Origin: Balneolia bacterium
GTDB lineage: Bacteria > Bacteroidota > Rhodothermia > Balneolales > Cyclonatronaceae
Assembly: GCA_003566395.1 (NCBI GenBank)
Contig: PXDL01000143.1
Coordinates: 1-8,343, forward strand
Length of the DNA stretch: 8,343 nt
Direction of reading: 5' to 3'
Part shown: positions 7,080 to 8,343 of the stretch, piece by piece
Layout of the letters: each line of letters starts with the position of its first letter
Position numbering within the stretch: the first letter of the stretch is position 1
Made by a program: the position numbers and the translations under genes
Notes under the pieces: generated by a model
What the model saw: only the letters and a program-made list of their open reading frames with translations
Database searches by the model: none
Told to the model about the DNA's origin: nothing

Positions 7080-8343
7080 CTACTTTCCGGGGTACAAATT
7101 CAGATGTTTATCGTTTATCACATCTTCGATGGTCAACATTTCGAGATGTGCGGTTTCAAGAAAACTGACTTTGCTCTTCTTAACCTGAAGTGCGGCAAGC
7201 ATCTGGCGCAGGATAAACTGAGGAATGAGCAGTAAAGCAAACCAGATTTTGCGTGAAGCCTTTGCCACAGAAAGCGAAACTACGGCATTTAAAGCAAAAA
7301 ACAGCAAAGCCCCGGCAATATAAACTACTGAATCCGGATAGACATACCAGCCCGCCACCGTCAGAATCAAGGCACTACCAAGCAGCATGAAGAGCGGCGG
7401 ACTTGACGTAACAATACCGAAACCCAGCGCATTAAAAGAACCCTTTAATATTCCGTATCCGATAAGTCCGGCTGCAGAGCGGAAGTTCGAAAACCAGCCC
7501 CCTATCCATCGGGTACGCTGGCGCTGAAGCTGACCTGAGGAAATAATTTTTTCGTCAAAAAGAAGCCCGTCATGGGCACAGGCAATGATATGACCCTGCC
7601 GGATAAGATCGTTTTGCAAAAGTTTGTCTTCGGTAACGAGCCGTCCATATTCCGTACTATCAAGAACTTTAGTCGTAATTTTTGAATACAGGGATGTTTT
7701 GACGGCCATACCCGATCCCGCAATTGTAGCTGATACACCGGTTCGAAAAGCCGAAAAGCGCTGGGTTATATGGTAATAATGCTCGGCCGCAGCATCCAGG
7801 CAGGCATAGGTTGTGTTCAGGTTCTTGGCCGTTCTTCTGCATTGAATAGCAGGAAATCCTGCCTGGGCATAGCGGTTCATTTCTGAAAGAAGCCGGGGAT
7901 GTGCCAGATTATCGGCATCAAACACGATGGTGTACGGCCAGGAATCCGCGTCAATAAATTTGAATGCATGATCGATTGATTTCAGCTTCAAATCCAGGGG
8001 GGGATCAGGATACAACATACTCACTCTGGGATCCACCGGATCATTATCGGAGGGCTCGCTGCGATCTGCTACAACATAGATATGATACTTACTGTAGTCC
8101 TGCTTCAGCAGGGAATCCACGAGTAGAAGCGCAAAATCTTTATTCTGGTACGAGGTGATGACGCACGCAAACGGGATTTCATCCTGATGCGCCTCCCGGA
8201 TACCCGGATCTCCGTACTGCTCCGCAAGATCGGCCTCGCTTACCGGAAACAGCCAGGCCGCAAGGTTGATCCACACCGGTAACAACAAATAAAAGGCTAA
8301 AACAGCCTGAGCCGCGATGAGTATTGTGATGATTACAGATGAG
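7080..8343 (-). CDS. Membrane-bound family 2 glycosyltransferase (GT2), 5' end cut by window edge
   Basis: The frame stays open to the right edge, so about 420 residues are visible and the true start is outside; the TTG at 8288 is not a credible start because the preceding in-frame codons continue a hydrophobic helix (VIITILIAAQAVLAFYLLLP). Motifs of an inverting GT-A enzyme are seen in order: ACVITSYQNK (nucleotide-sugar fold start), FDADN at 7909-7923 (metal-binding DxD), TED at 7626-7634 (catalytic base region) and QRTRW at 7506-7520 (QxxRW). The C-terminal part has about three hydrophobic segments between 7180 and 7460, then a soluble tail ending LNLYPGK. The N-terminal helix, GT2 core, QxxRW and C-terminal helices match the cellulose/hyaluronan-synthase-like group, which transfers sugars at the cytoplasmic face of the inner membrane. 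The sugar cannot be read from sequence. Product is likely part of the glycan handled by the downstream flippase and ligase/polymerase genes. Confidence 0.9.
   Translation of the reverse strand, partial: SSVIITILIAAQAVLAFYLLLPVWINLAAWLFPVSEADLAEQYGDPGIREAHQDEIPFACVITSYQNKDFALLLVDSLLKQDYSKYHIYVVADRSEPSDNDPVDPRVSMLYPDPPLDLKLKSIDHAFKFIDADSWPYTIVFDADNLAHPRLLSEMNRYAQAGFPAIQCRRTAKNLNTTYACLDAAAEHYYHITQRFSAFRTGVSATIAGSGMAVKTSLYSKITTKVLDSTEYGRLVTEDKLLQNDLIRQGHIIACAHDGLLFDEKIISSGQLQRQRTRWIGGWFSNFRSAAGLIGYGILKGSFNALGFGIVTSSPPLFMLLGSALILTVAGWYVYPDSVVYIAGALLFFALNAVVSLSVAKASRKIWFALLLIPQFILRQMLAALQVKKSKVSFLETAHLEMLTIEDVINDKHLNLYPGK

Noticed and set aside
8286..8288. TTG as start codon of the GT2 gene
   Set aside because: The reading frame continues without a stop to the window edge, and the upstream codons encode part of the first transmembrane helix.

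Overview
The window looks like chromosomal DNA from a Gram-negative member of the Bacteroidota/Balneolota/Rhodothermota group. This rests on the large FG-GAP (VCBS) plus ASPIC/UnbV lipoprotein, which is typical of those phyla, on the scarcity of clear Shine-Dalgarno sites, and on a possible Bacteroidota-type promoter. It is an inference from gene content, and no marker gene is present to fix the taxon.

Layout, left to right. Positions 1-116 carry the last 37 codons of a plus-strand gene, probably a GH13 (alpha-amylase superfamily) enzyme. It meets, tail to tail with a 17-bp gap, a 1240-codon minus-strand gene (134-3856). That gene encodes a surface or periplasmic lipoprotein with twelve FG-GAP calcium-loop motifs and two ASPIC/UnbV modules. 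A 106-bp spacer (3857-3962) holds a candidate promoter and an AAGGAG site for the lipoprotein gene.

Upstream, also on the minus strand, lies a polysaccharide-assembly block: a membrane-bound GT2 glycosyltransferase (7080 to the right edge, 5' end missing), a probable 46-codon single-pass membrane protein (6871-7011), an O-antigen ligase/polymerase-like protein (5288-6850) and a Wzx-type flippase (3963-5291). The last two overlap by 4 bp (ATGA). The order suggests one transcription unit read right to left, in which a lipid-linked glycan is built at the inner membrane, flipped by the Wzx-like protein and polymerised or ligated in the periplasm by the Wzy/WaaL-like protein. The lipoprotein probably has its own promoter, and its link to the glycan genes is only positional.

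No RNA gene, CRISPR array, insertion sequence, phage gene or convincing intrinsic terminator is visible. The genes belong to known families. The points most worth a second look are the unannotated 46-codon membrane ORF, the two-lobed lipoprotein with its shifted calcium-loop consensus, and the synthase-like GT2 placed next to Wzx/Wzy-type genes.
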